Source of the DNA: Cacajao melanocephalus
Taxonomy: Eukaryota; Chordata; Mammalia; Primates; Pitheciidae
NCBI GenBank assembly: GCA_963573385.1
Contig: CAUYLG010021657.1
Coordinates: 1 to 64,000, forward strand
Direction: 5' to 3'
DNA: 64,000 nt
The position numbers were made by a program, and so were the translations under genes. The notes beneath the pieces are model-generated. The model worked only from the letters and a program-made list of their open reading frames with translations. It ran no database searches and was not told the origin of the DNA. Below are positions 1-11,830 of this stretch, piece by piece; position 1 is the first letter of the stretch, and the number at the start of each line of letters is the position of its first letter.

Positions 1-435
1 CGTGGGAGGTCCTGGGACATGCAGGCTGAGCTGAACATTAATCAGTAATTAATATGTCATTACTTTTTTTGTATGAACAATGGCACTTTTTAGTTCACCT
101 GCTGAATCGAAAAGAAGCCAGTTCCCCCTAAAAAAAAAAAACAAACTGAAATCTTACCTGCAGGCACAGAGTGTTACTTTACCTGTCCACAAGGTGGCAG
201 AAGCTGCTCAGCTTTCCTCTCCTTGGAAACTGCTTTAAAACAAGAAATCTAAAAAAACAAAACAAAAACACATTACTGCTAATAAATCAGCCTCCCCCAA
301 CTTAACTCTCAACTTATTATTGGAATAAAAAGAATAATTAATCTTCAGGGAATTACTTTTGAAGTACTGAGATATTATGATAGATACATGTTAAAAAATG
401 CAATGGTGAGTGGTTCCTGTGATTCCTCCTTCCAG
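1..435 (+). other. ADGRA3: ADGRA3 intron, 3' portion
   Basis: This stretch lies upstream of a clear 3' splice site: a pyrimidine-rich run (TTCCTCCTTCCAG) ends at 435, directly before an open coding exon. It is AT-rich with short A-runs and no long open frame. The preceding exons of the receptor lie outside the window. I see no repeat element that I can name. Confidence 0.85.
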
Positions 436-1912
436 GTTTTACCTGATTGGCGGTGGTATCCCCATCATCGTTTGTGGCATAACCGCAGCAGCGAACATTA
501 GGAATTATGGTAGTCGGCCAAATGCACCCTAGTGAGTATTTTATATTCTCTGTGTACTTGACCCAGTTGCTTCTCTTTTAAGTATTTTCTAGTTATTACA
601 GGTGATTACAGTTTCTTAAATAATTTGCTGAAACATGTAGCATCTTATCTGGTTTATCATTTTCTTTTCCAGTTGCTGGATGGCATGGGAACCCTCCTTG
701 GGAGCCTTTTATGGGCCTGCCAGCTTCATCACTTTTGTAAACTGCATGTACTTTCTGAGCATATTTATTCAGTTGAAAAGACACCCCGAGCGCAAATATG
801 AGCTTAAGGAGCCAACGGAGGAGCAACAGAGATTGGCAACCAATGAAAATGGCGAAATAAATCATCAGGATTCAATGTCTTTGTCTCTGATTTCTACGTC
901 GGTCTTGGAAAATGAGCACACTTTTCATTCTCAGCTTTTGGGGGCCAGCCTTACTTTGCTCTTATATGTTGCATTGTGGATGTTTGGGGCTTTGGCTGTT
1001 TCTTTGTATTACCCTTTGGACTTGGTTTTTAGCTTCGTTTTTGGAGCCACATGTTTAAGCTTCAGTGCATTCTTCATGGTCCACCATTGTGTTAATAGGG
1101 AGGATGTTAGACTTGCGTGGATCATGACTTGCTGCCCAGGACGGAGCTCCTATTCAGTGCAAGTCAACGTCCAGCCCCCCAACTCTAGCGTGACAAATGG
1201 AGAGGCACCCAAGTGCCCCAATAGCAGTGCAGAGTCTTCATGCACAAACAAAAGTGCTTCAAGCTTCAAAAATTCCTCCCAGGGCTGCAAATTAACAAAC
1301 TTGCAGGCAGCTGCAGCTCAGTGCCATGCCAATTCTTTACCTTTGAACACCCCTCAGCTTGATAATAGTCTGACAGAACATTCAGTGGACAATGATATTA
1401 AAATGCACGTGGCGCCTTTAGAAGTTCAGTTTCGAACAAATGTGCACTCAAGCCGCCATCATAAAAACAGAAGTAAAGGACACCGGGCAAGCCGACTCAC
1501 AGTCTTGAGAGAATACGCCTATGATGTCCCAACAAGCGTGGAAGGAAGCATCCAGAATGGCTTGCCTAAAAGCCGACTGGGCACTAACGAAGGACACTCA
1601 AGGAGCCGGAGAGCTTATTTAGCCTACAGAGAGAGACAGTACAACCCACCACAGCAAGACAGCAGTGATGCTTGTAGCACACTTCCCAAAAGTAGCAGAA
1701 ATTTTGAAAAGCCAGTTTCAACCAGTAGTAAAAAAGATACGTTAAGGAAGCCAGCTGTGGTTGAACTTGAAAATCAGCAGAAATCTTATGGCCTCAACCT
1801 GGCCATTCAGAATGGACCAATTAAAAGCAATGGGCAGGAGGGACCCTTGCTCGGTACTGATAGCACTGGCAATGTTAGGACTGGATTATGGAAACACGAA
1901 ACTACTGTGTAA
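436..1912 (+). CDS. ADGRA3: ADGRA3 (GPR125) adhesion GPCR, last two coding exons, join(436..531,673..1912)
   Basis: These are the C-terminal 444 residues of adhesion G-protein-coupled receptor A3, whose full length in human is about 1,321 residues; the N-terminus is outside the window. The first exon (436-531) has an AG acceptor and a TA|GTGAGT donor. It encodes a hydrophobic helix fitting TM4 ([15 protein letters not shown]...) and the start of extracellular loop 2. The intron at 532-672 ends TTTTCCAG. The tyrosine codon is split across the junction (TA|T) and the frame continues as [10 protein letters not shown]. The last exon then gives TM5 ([12 protein letters not shown]), a charged intracellular loop 3, TM6 ([15 protein letters not shown]), TM7 ([17 protein letters not shown]), and a cytoplasmic tail of roughly 260 residues rich in Ser/Asn/Lys. 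It stops at TAA 1910-1912. The terminal ETTV is a class I PDZ-binding motif, known in this family to bind DLG-type scaffolds. The frame is intact with no stops or frameshifts. Paralogues ADGRA1 and ADGRA2 are possible but fit worse. Confidence 0.95.
532..672 (+). other. ADGRA3: ADGRA3 terminal intron (141 bp)
   Basis: This is a short GT-AG intron. The donor GTGAGT starts at 532 and the acceptor TTTCTTTTCCAG ends at 672. Removing it keeps the reading frame and joins TA to T to make tyrosine. The retained small intron shows this is not a processed retrocopy. Confidence 0.93.
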
Positions 1913-2025
1913 CATTGCTGGACTTCTTAGGCAGAAATTCATATAAACTGTGATATTCACATTCCTTTAAGCTATGAACACTTAAAAACTGTTTACAGCC
2001 ACCATAGGGATTCAAAAGAATTTGG

Positions 2026-2031
2026 AATAAA
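2026..2031 (+). terminator. ADGRA3: AATAAA poly(A) signal, proximal, ADGRA3
   Basis: Perfect hexamer about 115 bases after the stop codon. The following bases are moderately T-rich. It would give a very short 3'UTR. Confidence 0.45.
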
Positions 2032-2213
2032 CTTTGAAGTTTTGGATTTTACTTATTTTTATCCCCAAATTGTTGCTACTTTTTAGGATCTGAAAACAAA
2101 AAATCTTTCTAAAACATTGTTTTAGTTGTCAGAGCACCAACAGGACATTTTGAGATCTGAAATGTAATTTCTTGGAATCCACAATGTGTACTTAACATTT
2201 CAGGCTTGTATTT

Positions 2214-2219
2214 AATAAA
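2214..2219 (+). terminator. ADGRA3: AATAAA poly(A) signal, ADGRA3
   Basis: Perfect hexamer followed within 10-25 bases by a G/T-rich segment (AGGTGTTTGTTACTGTGT). On sequence this is the best supported of the three candidate ends. Confidence 0.55.
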
Positions 2220-2449
2220 TAGGTGTTTGTTACTGTGTCAATATGTTATTTTTATGGTTTACAATACAAGCATTTAGTTCTATTTTAATGAAATCAGTGG
2301 TTTGAGGTATTTTAATGAGAGTTACACATAAAATCAGTTTTATATATATTACATGGTTAAGTGTATTGATTATGGCAGGTAAATCAAAGTGATTTTTTGG
2401 TTACTGTATTTTATAAGTCTAGTTTTAAATGCTACCAAGTTTTTTTGTC

Positions 2450-2498
2450 TTGTGTGTGTATGTGTGTCTGTGTGTGTGTGGGGGTGGGTGTGTGTGGG
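2450..2498 (+). repeat. (TG)n-rich microsatellite
   Basis: Imperfect TG/GGTG repeat lying next to the poly(T) end of the adjacent antisense Alu. Confidence 0.85.
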
Positions 2499-2795
2499 TT
2501 TTTTTTTTTTTTTTTTTGAGACTGAGTCTCACTCTGTCATCAGGCTGTAGTGCAGTGCTGTGACCTCAGCTCACTGCAACCTCCGCCTCCTGGGTTCAAG
2601 CAATTCTCCTACCTCAGCCTCCTGAGCAGCTGGGACTACAGGTGCCTGCAACTACACCTGGATAATTTTTGTGTTTTTAGTAGAGATGGGGTTTCACCAT
2701 GTTGACCAGGATGGTCTCGATCTCGACCTCATGACCCACCTGCTTTGGCCTCCCAAAGTGCTGAGATTACAAGAGTGAGCCACCTGCCACCAGGT
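2499..2795 (-). mobile_element. Alu element, full dimer, antisense
   Basis: Reads on + as a poly(T) run, then GAGACTGAGTCTCACTCTGT, and ends in the complement of the Alu 5' start. Both arms and the middle segment are present. This is the 7SL-derived primate SINE. It looks AluS-like, but the subfamily is not certain. Confidence 0.93.
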
Positions 2796-3515
2796 TTTAA
2801 AAGGATCTCTCAGGAAGTTTTTTGAAAATGGAAATAACCTCAAACCTCCCCCTACATTGCATGGCTTCTGCATTATTCCTTGGATCCTATTAATACTATT
2901 TTCAAAATGGTTGTGGCTTTTTCATTGCTTTATATTCGTGTTTAAGTTTCTTACTCTTTTTGGTGGGGTGAGGTGGGGGTGATTCCTGCACAAAAGTTAT
3001 TCTTGAATGCAAATGAGGAGCTACCGTATGAGGTTCACATTTTTCAATATTGGCTATTACGTTGACTTTTATTTTGTACTTAAACAGATAAAGTTCCTTA
3101 GATTTATGCTGAAGTACTGATCTTTAAATCTCATTCCGAAATTCTAGAAACAGCTCTGCTGCAAAAGTTACCACTCATTGGTCTTCACTACACTGCAGTC
3201 TAACCCATCCCCACTCCTGAGTCTCACGGAGTTCTCAGCTCCCTCGTATGCAAGACAATGTCTGCAAAATTGACACAGCTTAGATCTCTTTTCACCGGAA
3301 GTCTAAAGGTTTGAATCAGATCACATTCGAAAGTATATATTCAAGAAATGCCAAAAAGAGTCAAGCCGTTTAGCTCGATAACCTTCAAATTCTGAGAGAT
3401 TAACTGCTTCTGTACAGAGAACAATTCTCTGGGCCATCATGAGATTACCCGTTCTAGTGTAAATGTTCGTTTTTCACTGGGTTACTGTATTAGAAATGTT
3501 ATTTTGCTTGACACT

Positions 3516-3521
3516 AATAAA
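3516..3521 (+). terminator. ADGRA3: AATAAA poly(A) signal, distal, ADGRA3
   Basis: Perfect hexamer with a T/G-containing tail (GTTCTATTTAAGCCTTTTAGG) beyond it. It would place the Alu at 2499-2795 inside the mRNA. Confidence 0.45.
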
Positions 3522-3545
3522 ACTGATAGTTCTATTTAAGCCTTT

Positions 3546-4467
3546 TAGGTCTGAGTTTTAGAGACATTCTTTTCTGGTGGGGGAATAAAGCAACCAGTAG
3601 TTAGATTTGGATATACTTCGTGGCTTATGATCTGGTAAATTGGTATGTACAAGATGGTATTTGGAAATGACAAAGATAAGCTAATGAGAAATAGAGTGGA
3701 TAATTCTTATTTATCACTGATTTTTTTGTTTTTATTTGCTCAGTGTTTTATCTGTTTGACCTGTTGGTCAGCTGTACATAGGGAGATAATTTTCTTGTTC
3801 TTCTTTTTCCTACCTTAGTATAGAACATGAGGAATTTTCCTTCCTGGAAGATGTTGCCCATTCAGCAAGCATTTATTAATTTAAACATCACTTATTTTAG
3901 ATAATAGAACACTAGCTGGGGGAAGGGGAAGGACTGGAAAAGAAATCAAACACTTGGAAGAAGATGAAGATTTCACTAAAAATGTTGAGGGGGATTTTGT
4001 TACTCATAGCATGGAAAGTGATGAGCCATCACTTACTTAGTATTTCAATTAGAGTTTTGATATTTGTATTTATGAAATGAGAAATATATTCCCCCCACCT
4101 TTGTCATTTATAATTTATAGCTGAGATTCTCTATTTTTCATAGAATTGTAAACTTAACAGATGTTTCCGTTTTCTTAGAGATCAGCATGATTATTTTCCT
4201 AATTTAAAAAATTTGACAACTGAGATCCAAAGCATTTCTGACTTGCTGGACATGCTGGCAGGTTATACCATGTCCATGGCTAGAACCATGTTTTGCCGAG
4301 GCCGCCGTGCTTGGCAACACATTTCATTGCTTCTACAGTGTTTATTATCTATAATTGTATCAGACTTTATTCTTATCCGAGTTGTTTTGAGTTTTAGTTT
4401 CATAATAAGGTAGAGTTGGTTATATTCTACTTGAGGAAACATTTATGATTCTTTTATTTCATGACTG
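3546..4467. other. Intergenic, no recognised feature
   Basis: AT-rich single-copy-looking DNA. I see no coding potential, RNA gene or repeat that I can name. Confidence 0.6.
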
Positions 4468-4742
4468 TTTTTTTTTTCACTCTGTTGCCCAGGCTGGAGT
4501 GCAGTGATGGGATCATAGTTCACTGTAACCTTGAGCTTTTGGGCTCAAGCGATCCTCCCACCTCAGCCTCCTGAGTGGCTAGAACTACAGGAACAAGCCA
4601 GCAGCTCAGCTATTTTTATATTTATATTTGTAGAGACGAGTCTTCTTGCCCTGGCTGGTCTCAAACTCCTGGCCTCAAGTGATCCTCCCACCCCTGCTTC
4701 CCAAATTGTTGAAATTATGGATGTGAGCCACTGAGCCCAGCC
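4468..4742 (-). mobile_element. Alu element, older (AluJ-like), antisense
   Basis: A poly(T) run is followed by CACTCTGTTGCCCAGGCTGG and the rest of a diverged Alu reversed. It ends at a recognisable Alu head (GAGCCACTGAGCCCAGCC). Several small deletions and substitutions suggest the old AluJ class. Confidence 0.88.
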
Positions 4743-6589
4743 AAAAGGTATTTTCTTAATGTAAACATTATATCTACAGATTATATACATAATGTTATAT
4801 ATTAACCTGCTTTTTAGGTAACAATTACATTTATGTATGAATGTTTTCGTGACTAGATTTATATACTAATGTAAATGCATATTAATATTTCAGGTCATTA
4901 ATAGGTGGCAACTGGTTCTAAATCTCAGAATATTTTAGAAAAAGGTAACAATATAACTATGTTCAAAATATTTATATTAGTAATATATACAGATGGCAAC
5001 TTAAGTATCAATGCCGATCAGAATCTATACATAGGTCTCGTTATAGAGAAGCAACAATGTTAGAACAGACTTACATGTTTCAAGTATTGAGTTCAGAATT
5101 CCTAAACTGAATTTGATTGAGAACATAAAAAATTAGGAAGTGAAAACATTAACTGAAAACATCTTACGCAGAAATTAAACTAAATCATCAAGGAAAGTGA
5201 GGCATGCAACAGCAATCCAAAATTTAAAACAAATCTTAATTCTGTTTTTTTTCTGTGTTTGGATTCCAATAATTATTTAGTTATTTTAATATTGACCTTA
5301 GTGCTTTTATCTGAGAGGTGATTTGATTGTTCATAATCAGTGTTTTCCAAATTTGAGTAATTCCATCATTTTGCTAATTTTGTTACATGTTTCTTAACAC
5401 CTGTATTAATGCTGTCACGTGGATTATTGCTTATATTGGAATATAAGCAGTAATAAACTCAGTTGATTTATTTGTGTAAACAAAGCAAACTCCTTGAGAT
5501 ATTTTTCATTGTAATCTGCCAGTGCTAAAAATATGAGAGCATGTTGCTGGGTCTTAGACAAAGGTGATACTGTAACCAATAAAATTCTATTTTTTTTTTT
5601 TTTTTAGTTTTGGTATAAACTCTCTTGAATCTTTCTAACCTACTCAGATCAGTTTACAGCCATATCCTTTATTGACCATTGGAAGCTCCTAGGTAGTGGT
5701 CATAACGGTGCTATGGAAGACATTGATTGATAAACACGTACAGTGTATATTAACTTAGTTGTTGTCGGCTGATAAACGTGGTCTTTCTACCTATGAAGAC
5801 TTGACCAGCTTTGTATTATGTGAGGCCCCAGGCAGCCTTTAGTAAAGCTTTTTTCCAGCCTCCTTTCATTGGAGATGCCGGAGGCTTAGAAGTACATACT
5901 GAGTGTGAATTTACAGGACTATAGTATTAAGAAGCTCACATTTATAGAGTCATTGATGGAGATAGACCACTACCTTCTCTCATAACGTTGAATGCTTAGA
6001 ATTACTTACTGGCCAAGATCTCATTAAACTTCTGTTCAACGAACTTGTTTCATGCTGCTTGAAACACATATTGACCTAATTGGATCATATTTACAAAATG
6101 GTAGGAGAAAAGAGAGTGCGTGTATATATGTATATTTAATCTATTATTTGCTGCTGCTATCTGGTTTAAGAAGATACAGATGAAGATTATTATCAGGTAT
6201 TTTCAAAAAGTTCAAAATGTTTTCAGAAGACTCTTCAGATGCATTCCAAAGAATCCAGCTAATCACATCATCAATTTTGTAATCATTGCGTTCACCCTGT
6301 TTTGGCGTATAATACTAATGAAGGTTTGCTTTCATGGATAAATTTTTATTGTTCTAGTCAGGACCTATATTTGCAAGACATGACTGCTTGCAAAACTGGG
6401 CTTGGTCATGAATACTGTGAAAGGAAATTTAATCTCAGGAATCCCAAATCACTAAGCCAAAGGGAAATGTCAAGCTGGGAACTGCATGGGGCAAACCAGA
6501 CTCCCATTCTATTCCTAAAATAAGATAGTTATGAAGATAAAAAAGCTACATACTTTCACAATTTGCCCACAAGGAAATTCCTTGTGGAC
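4743..6589. other. Intergenic, AT-rich, no recognised feature
   Basis: Low-complexity AT-rich DNA with one poly(T) run at about 5590-5605. Open frames are all short and start in unrelated sequence. Nothing supports a gene. Confidence 0.55.
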
Positions 6590-7605
6590 AAAGGACAAAC
6601 AGAACTCAAAGTCATCCCTCCACTCATGTGAGACTAAGGCATATCTGATTGCTTTTTTTCCCCTGTTGTTGTTGCACCAAGCCAGACTAAGGCATAAGTA
6701 ACTATTCCTGTAAATTGTGTATTCAGTGAAAGGCTAATCAGAAATTCAAAAGAATGCAATGGTTTGTGTCTCTTATCTACCTATGACCTGGAAGCCCCCT
6801 CCTGGCTTTCCAGACGGAGTTGTCTCACCTTTTCAGACCAAACCAATGTACATATTACACATACTGATTGATGTCTAATATGTCCCTAAAATGTAAAAAA
6901 AAAACAAGCTGTACTCCTACCACTTTGGGCACATGTCATCAGGACCTCCTGAGACTGCGTTATGGGCACGTCCTCAACATTGGCAAAATAAACTCTAAAT
7001 TAACTGAGACATGTCTCAGATACTTTGGGTTCACAGTGTTACTGGAAAGGAGTCCTGATCAAGACCCTAAGAAAGGGTTCTTGGATCTCATGCAAGAAAA
7101 AATTCAGGGCAAGTCCACAGTGCACGGTGAAAGAAAGTTTATTAAGGAAGTAATGAAATAAAAGAATGGCTACTCCATAGACAGAGTAGCTCTGAGGGCT
7201 GCTAGTTGCCCATTTTTGTTTTTTGATGATATGCTAAACAAGGGGTGGATTACTTATGCCTCCCCTTTTTAGATCATATAGGGTAACTCCCTGACATTGC
7301 CATGTTATTTGTAAACTGTTATGGGTGCTGATAGGAGTGTAGGAGTAAGGACAACCAGGGGTCACTCTCTTGGCCATTTTGGTTTTGGTGGGTTTTGGCT
7401 GGTTCCTTTACTGAAAACTGTTTTATCAGCAAAGCCTTTATTTTGTGTGGTCCTCTTATCTCATCCTGTGACTTAGAATGCCTTAACCAACTGGGAATGC
7501 AGCCCAGTAGGTTTCAGCCTCATTTTACCCAGCTTCTATTTAAGATGGAGTTGCTCTGGTTTACATGCCTCTGTTCAGGAATACACTCAGCAGGAGAACT
7601 GTGAG
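6590..7605 (+). mobile_element. Endogenous retrovirus LTR sequences (ERV1-like, two adjoining segments)
   Basis: The first segment (to about 7034) has an LTR layout. A pyrimidine-rich U3-like part is followed by an AATAAA at 6987-6992 beside a T-rich stretch, ending in GGGTTCACA. The second segment (about 7040-7605) starts TCCTGATCAAGACCCTAAGA and resembles another LTR often found in primate ERV1 copies. No gag, pol or env frame is visible. The short open frames at 6868-7161 and 7395-7604 lie inside and are not genes. Family name and exact ends are uncertain. Confidence 0.55.
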
Positions 7606-8244
7606 CTTCAGTACTAAATAGGATATTTTGGTACTGATGTCCACTCCTTTATGCAACTGAATAAAAATGTTAATTTAGTGGTCAACCATGATTGACAATT
7701 TTTACTGCTGTAAAAAATACTTTCATGTTGAGTCTGGGTCAACTGCTATTTAAAAAAGAATTCAGTGTTTCTGAAGCTTAACACAAAAGTTTCTCACTGA
7801 ATAATTGTCTGGCATGTATGTTACTAAGCTGGCAGCTCTCCTCAGGGGCTCTCCTCACACAGGCATCTGCCATTATGTGGCTCTGTCCTCTAGGTCATTA
7901 CTCAAACAATAGAGGTTAGCACATGGGAGGGTTTTATGGGTCACACCTGAAAATGGCTTTTGTCATTTGTATCCACAGTCCACTGGCCAGAATGCAGTTA
8001 TGGCCATGCCTAATTGCAAAGAAACTTAGGGAATGTAGTCTGGCTGTGTGTTCAGGAAAGAAAGGGAAATGGTTTGCTCCATAAATAAAGAGAGTTCCCT
8101 AGGGTTAGATTCCCAGTATGGACAACAGTGAGCTTTATTCCTGTCTAGTCTGTAACTATGAATAATGTACTTGTAAGCACCGATCCATTGTTGGTTTTAA
8201 CCAGAAATGTTAGATTTCAAGTCAGTTTAAAATTATATGATGGT
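7606..8244. other. Intergenic, no recognised feature
   Basis: No long open frame, RNA gene or repeat that I can identify. Confidence 0.5.
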
Positions 8245-8485
8245 CAATGTCTTAGTCACCTTGGGCTGCTATAACAAAAGTAATATAGACTCATTATTAT
8301 ACTCATCACTACTACTCATTATGATACCACCAGCTTTTCTAGGTTTCTAGCTTGCAGAGGGCAGATTGTAGGACTTCTCAGCCTTCATAGTCATGTGTGC
8401 TACATTCTTATAGTCTCTTCTACATCTCCATCAGTGTATCTGTATCTACTATTCTGTTTCTTTGGAGAACCCTAACACAATCAAC
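8245..8485 (+). repeat. Interspersed repeat fragment, same family as 30865-31330
   Basis: Contains a recognisable 3' part: CCAGCTT...CTCAGCCTTCAT... then TCTTTGGAGAACCCTAACAC. A longer copy of a similar repeat is at 30865-31330. I do not know the family name with confidence; it is LTR- or DNA-transposon-like. The middle carries short ACTCATTAT-type repeats. Confidence 0.5.
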
Positions 8486-9149
8486 ATTTAAACAAATTGA
8501 CACATACTAATAGTACATATTTATATGGCACATAATGATGTTTCGATGCATACAATATCCATCACCTCAAACATTTATTAAATCAAAGTAATTTAGCACA
8601 TTTAGTAATTTAATTCATCGCCTTAAGCATTTATCATTTTTTTATGTTGGGAAACATTCAAAGTCCTGTTTTCTATTTGAAAAAATATAATAAATTATTG
8701 TTAACTATAGTCAACCTAAAGTGGTATAGAACAGCAGAACTCATTTCTTCTGTGTAGCTGTAATTTCATGTCTTTTAACCAGTCTCTCCCTATTCCCCCA
8801 CCCCACCCTTCCCATCCTCTAGTAATCATTATTCTATGCTCGACTTCTTTAAGATCAACTTTCCTAACTTTGGCATATGAGTGACAACATGGGATATTTA
8901 TGTTTCTGTTCCTGGCTTATTTCACTCAACATAATATCCTCCAGACTCATCCATATTTCCATGAATGACAGGATTTCATTCTTTTTTATGGCTTAATAGT
9001 GTTCCATGTGTATATTTTTTCTTTATTGCTTTATATGTTAATGAGCACTTAGGTGGATTTCATACTTTGGCTATTGTGAATAGTGCTGCAATAAACATGG
9101 GGTTGCAGATATTTCTCTGATATACTAATTTCCTTCCTTTTGGATATGC

Positions 9150-9528
9150 ATGATTTCATTCTCACATTGCTATAAAAATCTATCAGAGACTGGGTAGTTT
9201 ATAAAGAAAAGAGGTTTAATTGACTCACAGTTCCACAGGTTGTATAGGAAGCATTGCTGGGGAGGCCTCAGGAAACTAACAATCATGGTGTAAAACTAAG
9301 AGGAAGGAGGCACATCTTCGTCTGGCCGGAGCAGGGGGAAGAGAAAGAAGAGGGAGGTGCTACACACTTCAACCACATCTCATGAGAACTGACTATCATG
9401 AGAACAAGGGGGAAATCTGCCCCCATGATCCAATCACCTCCCACCCCAGGCCCCTCCTCCAACACTAGGGATTAACAGTTTGACATGAGATTTGGGCGGG
9501 CACACAAATCCAAACTAGGGTATATACG
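9150..9528 (-). mobile_element. MaLR LTR (THE1/MST-like), antisense, nested in L1
   Basis: The start TTCTCACATTGCTATAAAAA and the end (GAGATTTGGGCGGGCACACA) match a reversed THE1/MST LTR. The flanking L1 sequence continues on both sides, so this LTR arrived after the L1. Confidence 0.85.
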
Positions 9529-10639
9529 CAGGAGTGGGATTGCTGGCTTATATGGTACTTCTATTTGTAATTTTTTGAAAAATCTTTATACTGTTCTCCA
9601 TGATAGCTGTACTAGTTTACACTCACACCAACATTTTATAAGAGTTCCCTTTTCTTGACATCCTTGCCAGCATTTGTTTGTTATGTTTTGTCTTTTCGAT
9701 AATAAACATTCTAACTAAGGTGAAATGATATTTCATTGTGGTTTTGATTTCCATTGCCCTGATTAGGGATGTTGATGTTGAGCATTTTTTTATATGTGTA
9801 TTGGTCACTTCTATATCTTCTTCTAAGAAATATCTAGTTCATTTGCCCAGCTTTTTCAATGAGATTCTTTTTTGCTATTGAGTTGTTTGAGTTTCTTATA
9901 TATTCTAGATATTAATTCCCTGTCAGATGAGTAGTTTGCTAATATTTTCTTCCATTCTGCAATTTGCCTTTTCACTCTGTTGGTTGTTTCCTTTGTTGTG
10001 CAAAAGCTTTTCAGTTTGATTTAATCCCATTTGTCTATTTTTGCTTCTTTAGCCTGTGCTTTTGAAGTCTTCTTTATAATGTCTTATCCCAGACCAACGT
10101 CCTGAAGTGTTTCCTCTGTTTTCTTATGGTAGATTCATAGTTTGGGATCTTACATTTAAATCTTTAATCCATTTTGAGGTGTTTTTTTTGTTTTTTTGTT
10201 TTTTGTTTTAATTAATGGGAGAGATAGGGACCTAGTTTCATTCTTATGCATATGGATACCGGTTTTACCAGCACCACTTACTGAGAAGACTGTCTTTTCC
10301 TCAATAAATGTTGTTGGCACATTTGTCAAATATTATTTGGCTGTAAATAAATACATTTATTTCTGGAGTCTCTGTTGCTCTATTCTGTTTCATTGGTCTA
10401 TGTGTCTGATTTTATACCAATACTATGTTGTTTTGATTACTATAGTCTTGTAATATATTTTGAGGTCAGGTAGTGTGACACCTCCAGCTTTGTCCTGTTT
10501 ACTCAGGATTGCTTTGGTTATTTGGGCTCTTTTGTGACTCTATACAAATTTTAGGATTAAAAAAAAAATTTCTGTGAAGAATGTCATTGGTATTTTGGTA
10601 GGGATTGCATTGCATCTGTAGATCGCTTTGGGTAGTATT

Positions 10640-11428
10640 GAAGCAAGATATTTCCCTGACCCCTTCGTGGGTGGGAACTGGAGTGTAAGGTGCTGGAATT
10701 AGCCAGCCACTTTGGTGCCAGCAGGGTCGAGCTCCACTCACTCACCGCTCCAGCCCTTGTTTGCGAGGAGTGAAGGTGAGCGAGTGCAGGGGCCAGGGTG
10801 AGTGGTTTTGGGTGCTAGCAGGAGCGAACCCCATCCTGGCCCTGTGGCAGTGCCTGGGGGCAGTGCTTTTGACCCCTGAAGCCCCAGAGGAAGTGTTAGA
10901 GTTTCCTTTTAATTCTTCCATCTGTGGACAGCTTAAGTGTTAACAGCTCAGTGGAGGATCAGTGTGATAGCCTTTTGCACCTGCTCTTGGGGTGTCTGAG
11001 TTCTTGTCTGGCATCAAGGAAAAATGAGGTTGCAAGAATAAATTGAAGATGGTAAATGAGAGGGATTTTATTGCTGACGAAAGTGGCTCTCAGTGGGAAG
11101 GTAATCTTCCCCTGAAGTCTGGCTGTTCCTGGTTGGACTCCTCTCTGAAGCTGCTCCATCAATCTGTCCTTCTGAAGCCAAGCTGCTTCTCTCTGACATC
11201 CAACCATAGACTCTGACGTTCTGTTGCTTCTCCTCACTGCTAACTGAGTTCTGGGATTTTTATAGGCACAGGGTGGGCCATGGATGGTTTTTGAAAAGGT
11301 AACTTTCAAACGGAAAAACAGGAATATAAGTTCTCACTTAGGGCTGCAGTTCCAGGTTTTTCAGCTTGAGGGTGGGGCCCTCACTGGGGACCTTCTTCTG
11401 CCCAGAAGTTTGTTCCTCCTGTCCCTAT
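10640..11428 (-). mobile_element. ERV LTR-like insertion, nested in L1
   Basis: GC-richer block interrupting L1 ORF2. On the - strand it contains AATAAAATCCCTCTCATTTA, as in an LTR R region with its poly(A) signal. L1 homology stops before it and resumes after it. Open frames inside (10761-10943, 10959-11309) show no known domain. Family not assigned. Confidence 0.55.
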
Positions 11429-11599
11429 CAGGATGGTAATTTTAATTAACCAATTTTTTCAGTCTAAGAACATGGCATGTCTTCCATTTTTTGTGTGGTG
11501 TGTCCTTTTCAATATTTTTCATTCGTGTTTTATAGTTTTTCTTGAGATCTTTTACCTCCTTAGTTAAATTTATTTCTAGTTTAATTTACTTTTTTGTAG

Positions 11600-11830
11600 C
11601 CACCAACACAGTCAACATTTTGATGTATATTTGCAAAGAATTCAGTAAGTAAATAAAAAATTAGTATCTATTATAATGGCCTATAATGTTTATATTAGAA
11701 ATGATTGTATTGGAAGGCTAATTTCCTAAGAGTTTGACTTGGTCATAATAATGCTGCAGCATTGAATTATAATTACAATTTATTAAATTTGTAAAAAAAA
11801 AAGATTGCATGGGAGCTATTTCTTAAAATT
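11600..11830. other. Short unclassified AT-rich spacer
   Basis: Separates two L1 blocks. No feature recognised. Confidence 0.4.

Larger units (their letters stand above)
1913..3545 (+). other. ADGRA3: ADGRA3 3' untranslated region (end approximate)
   Basis: This is the AT-rich region after the ADGRA3 stop codon. Three canonical AATAAA signals follow at 2026, 2214 and 3516. The 2214 signal has a GT-rich stretch just after it, as expected for a cleavage site. An antisense Alu sits between the second and third signals, so the longest isoform would carry an inverted Alu. Which end is used cannot be decided from sequence. Confidence 0.6.
8490..11600 (-). mobile_element. L1 (LINE-1) 3' region, antisense, split by two LTR insertions
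   Basis: The + strand reads as the reverse complement of L1 3'UTR and ORF2: landmarks such as CTTATTTCACTCAACATAAT, GCTGCAATAAACATGGGG and the later ORF2 tract. The L1 is interrupted by a MaLR LTR (9150-9528) and by an ERV-like LTR (10640-11428), after which ORF2 resumes. It is old (L1M-like) and coding-dead. Confidence 0.85.

Noticed and set aside
436..1912. ADGRA3 segment as a processed retrocopy
   Set aside because: A proper 141-base intron with GT-AG ends is retained and the flanking upstream sequence is intronic.
6868..7161. 97-codon frame in LTR sequence
   Set aside because: Lies across LTR U3/R and the next LTR. Not a viral gene and no known domain.
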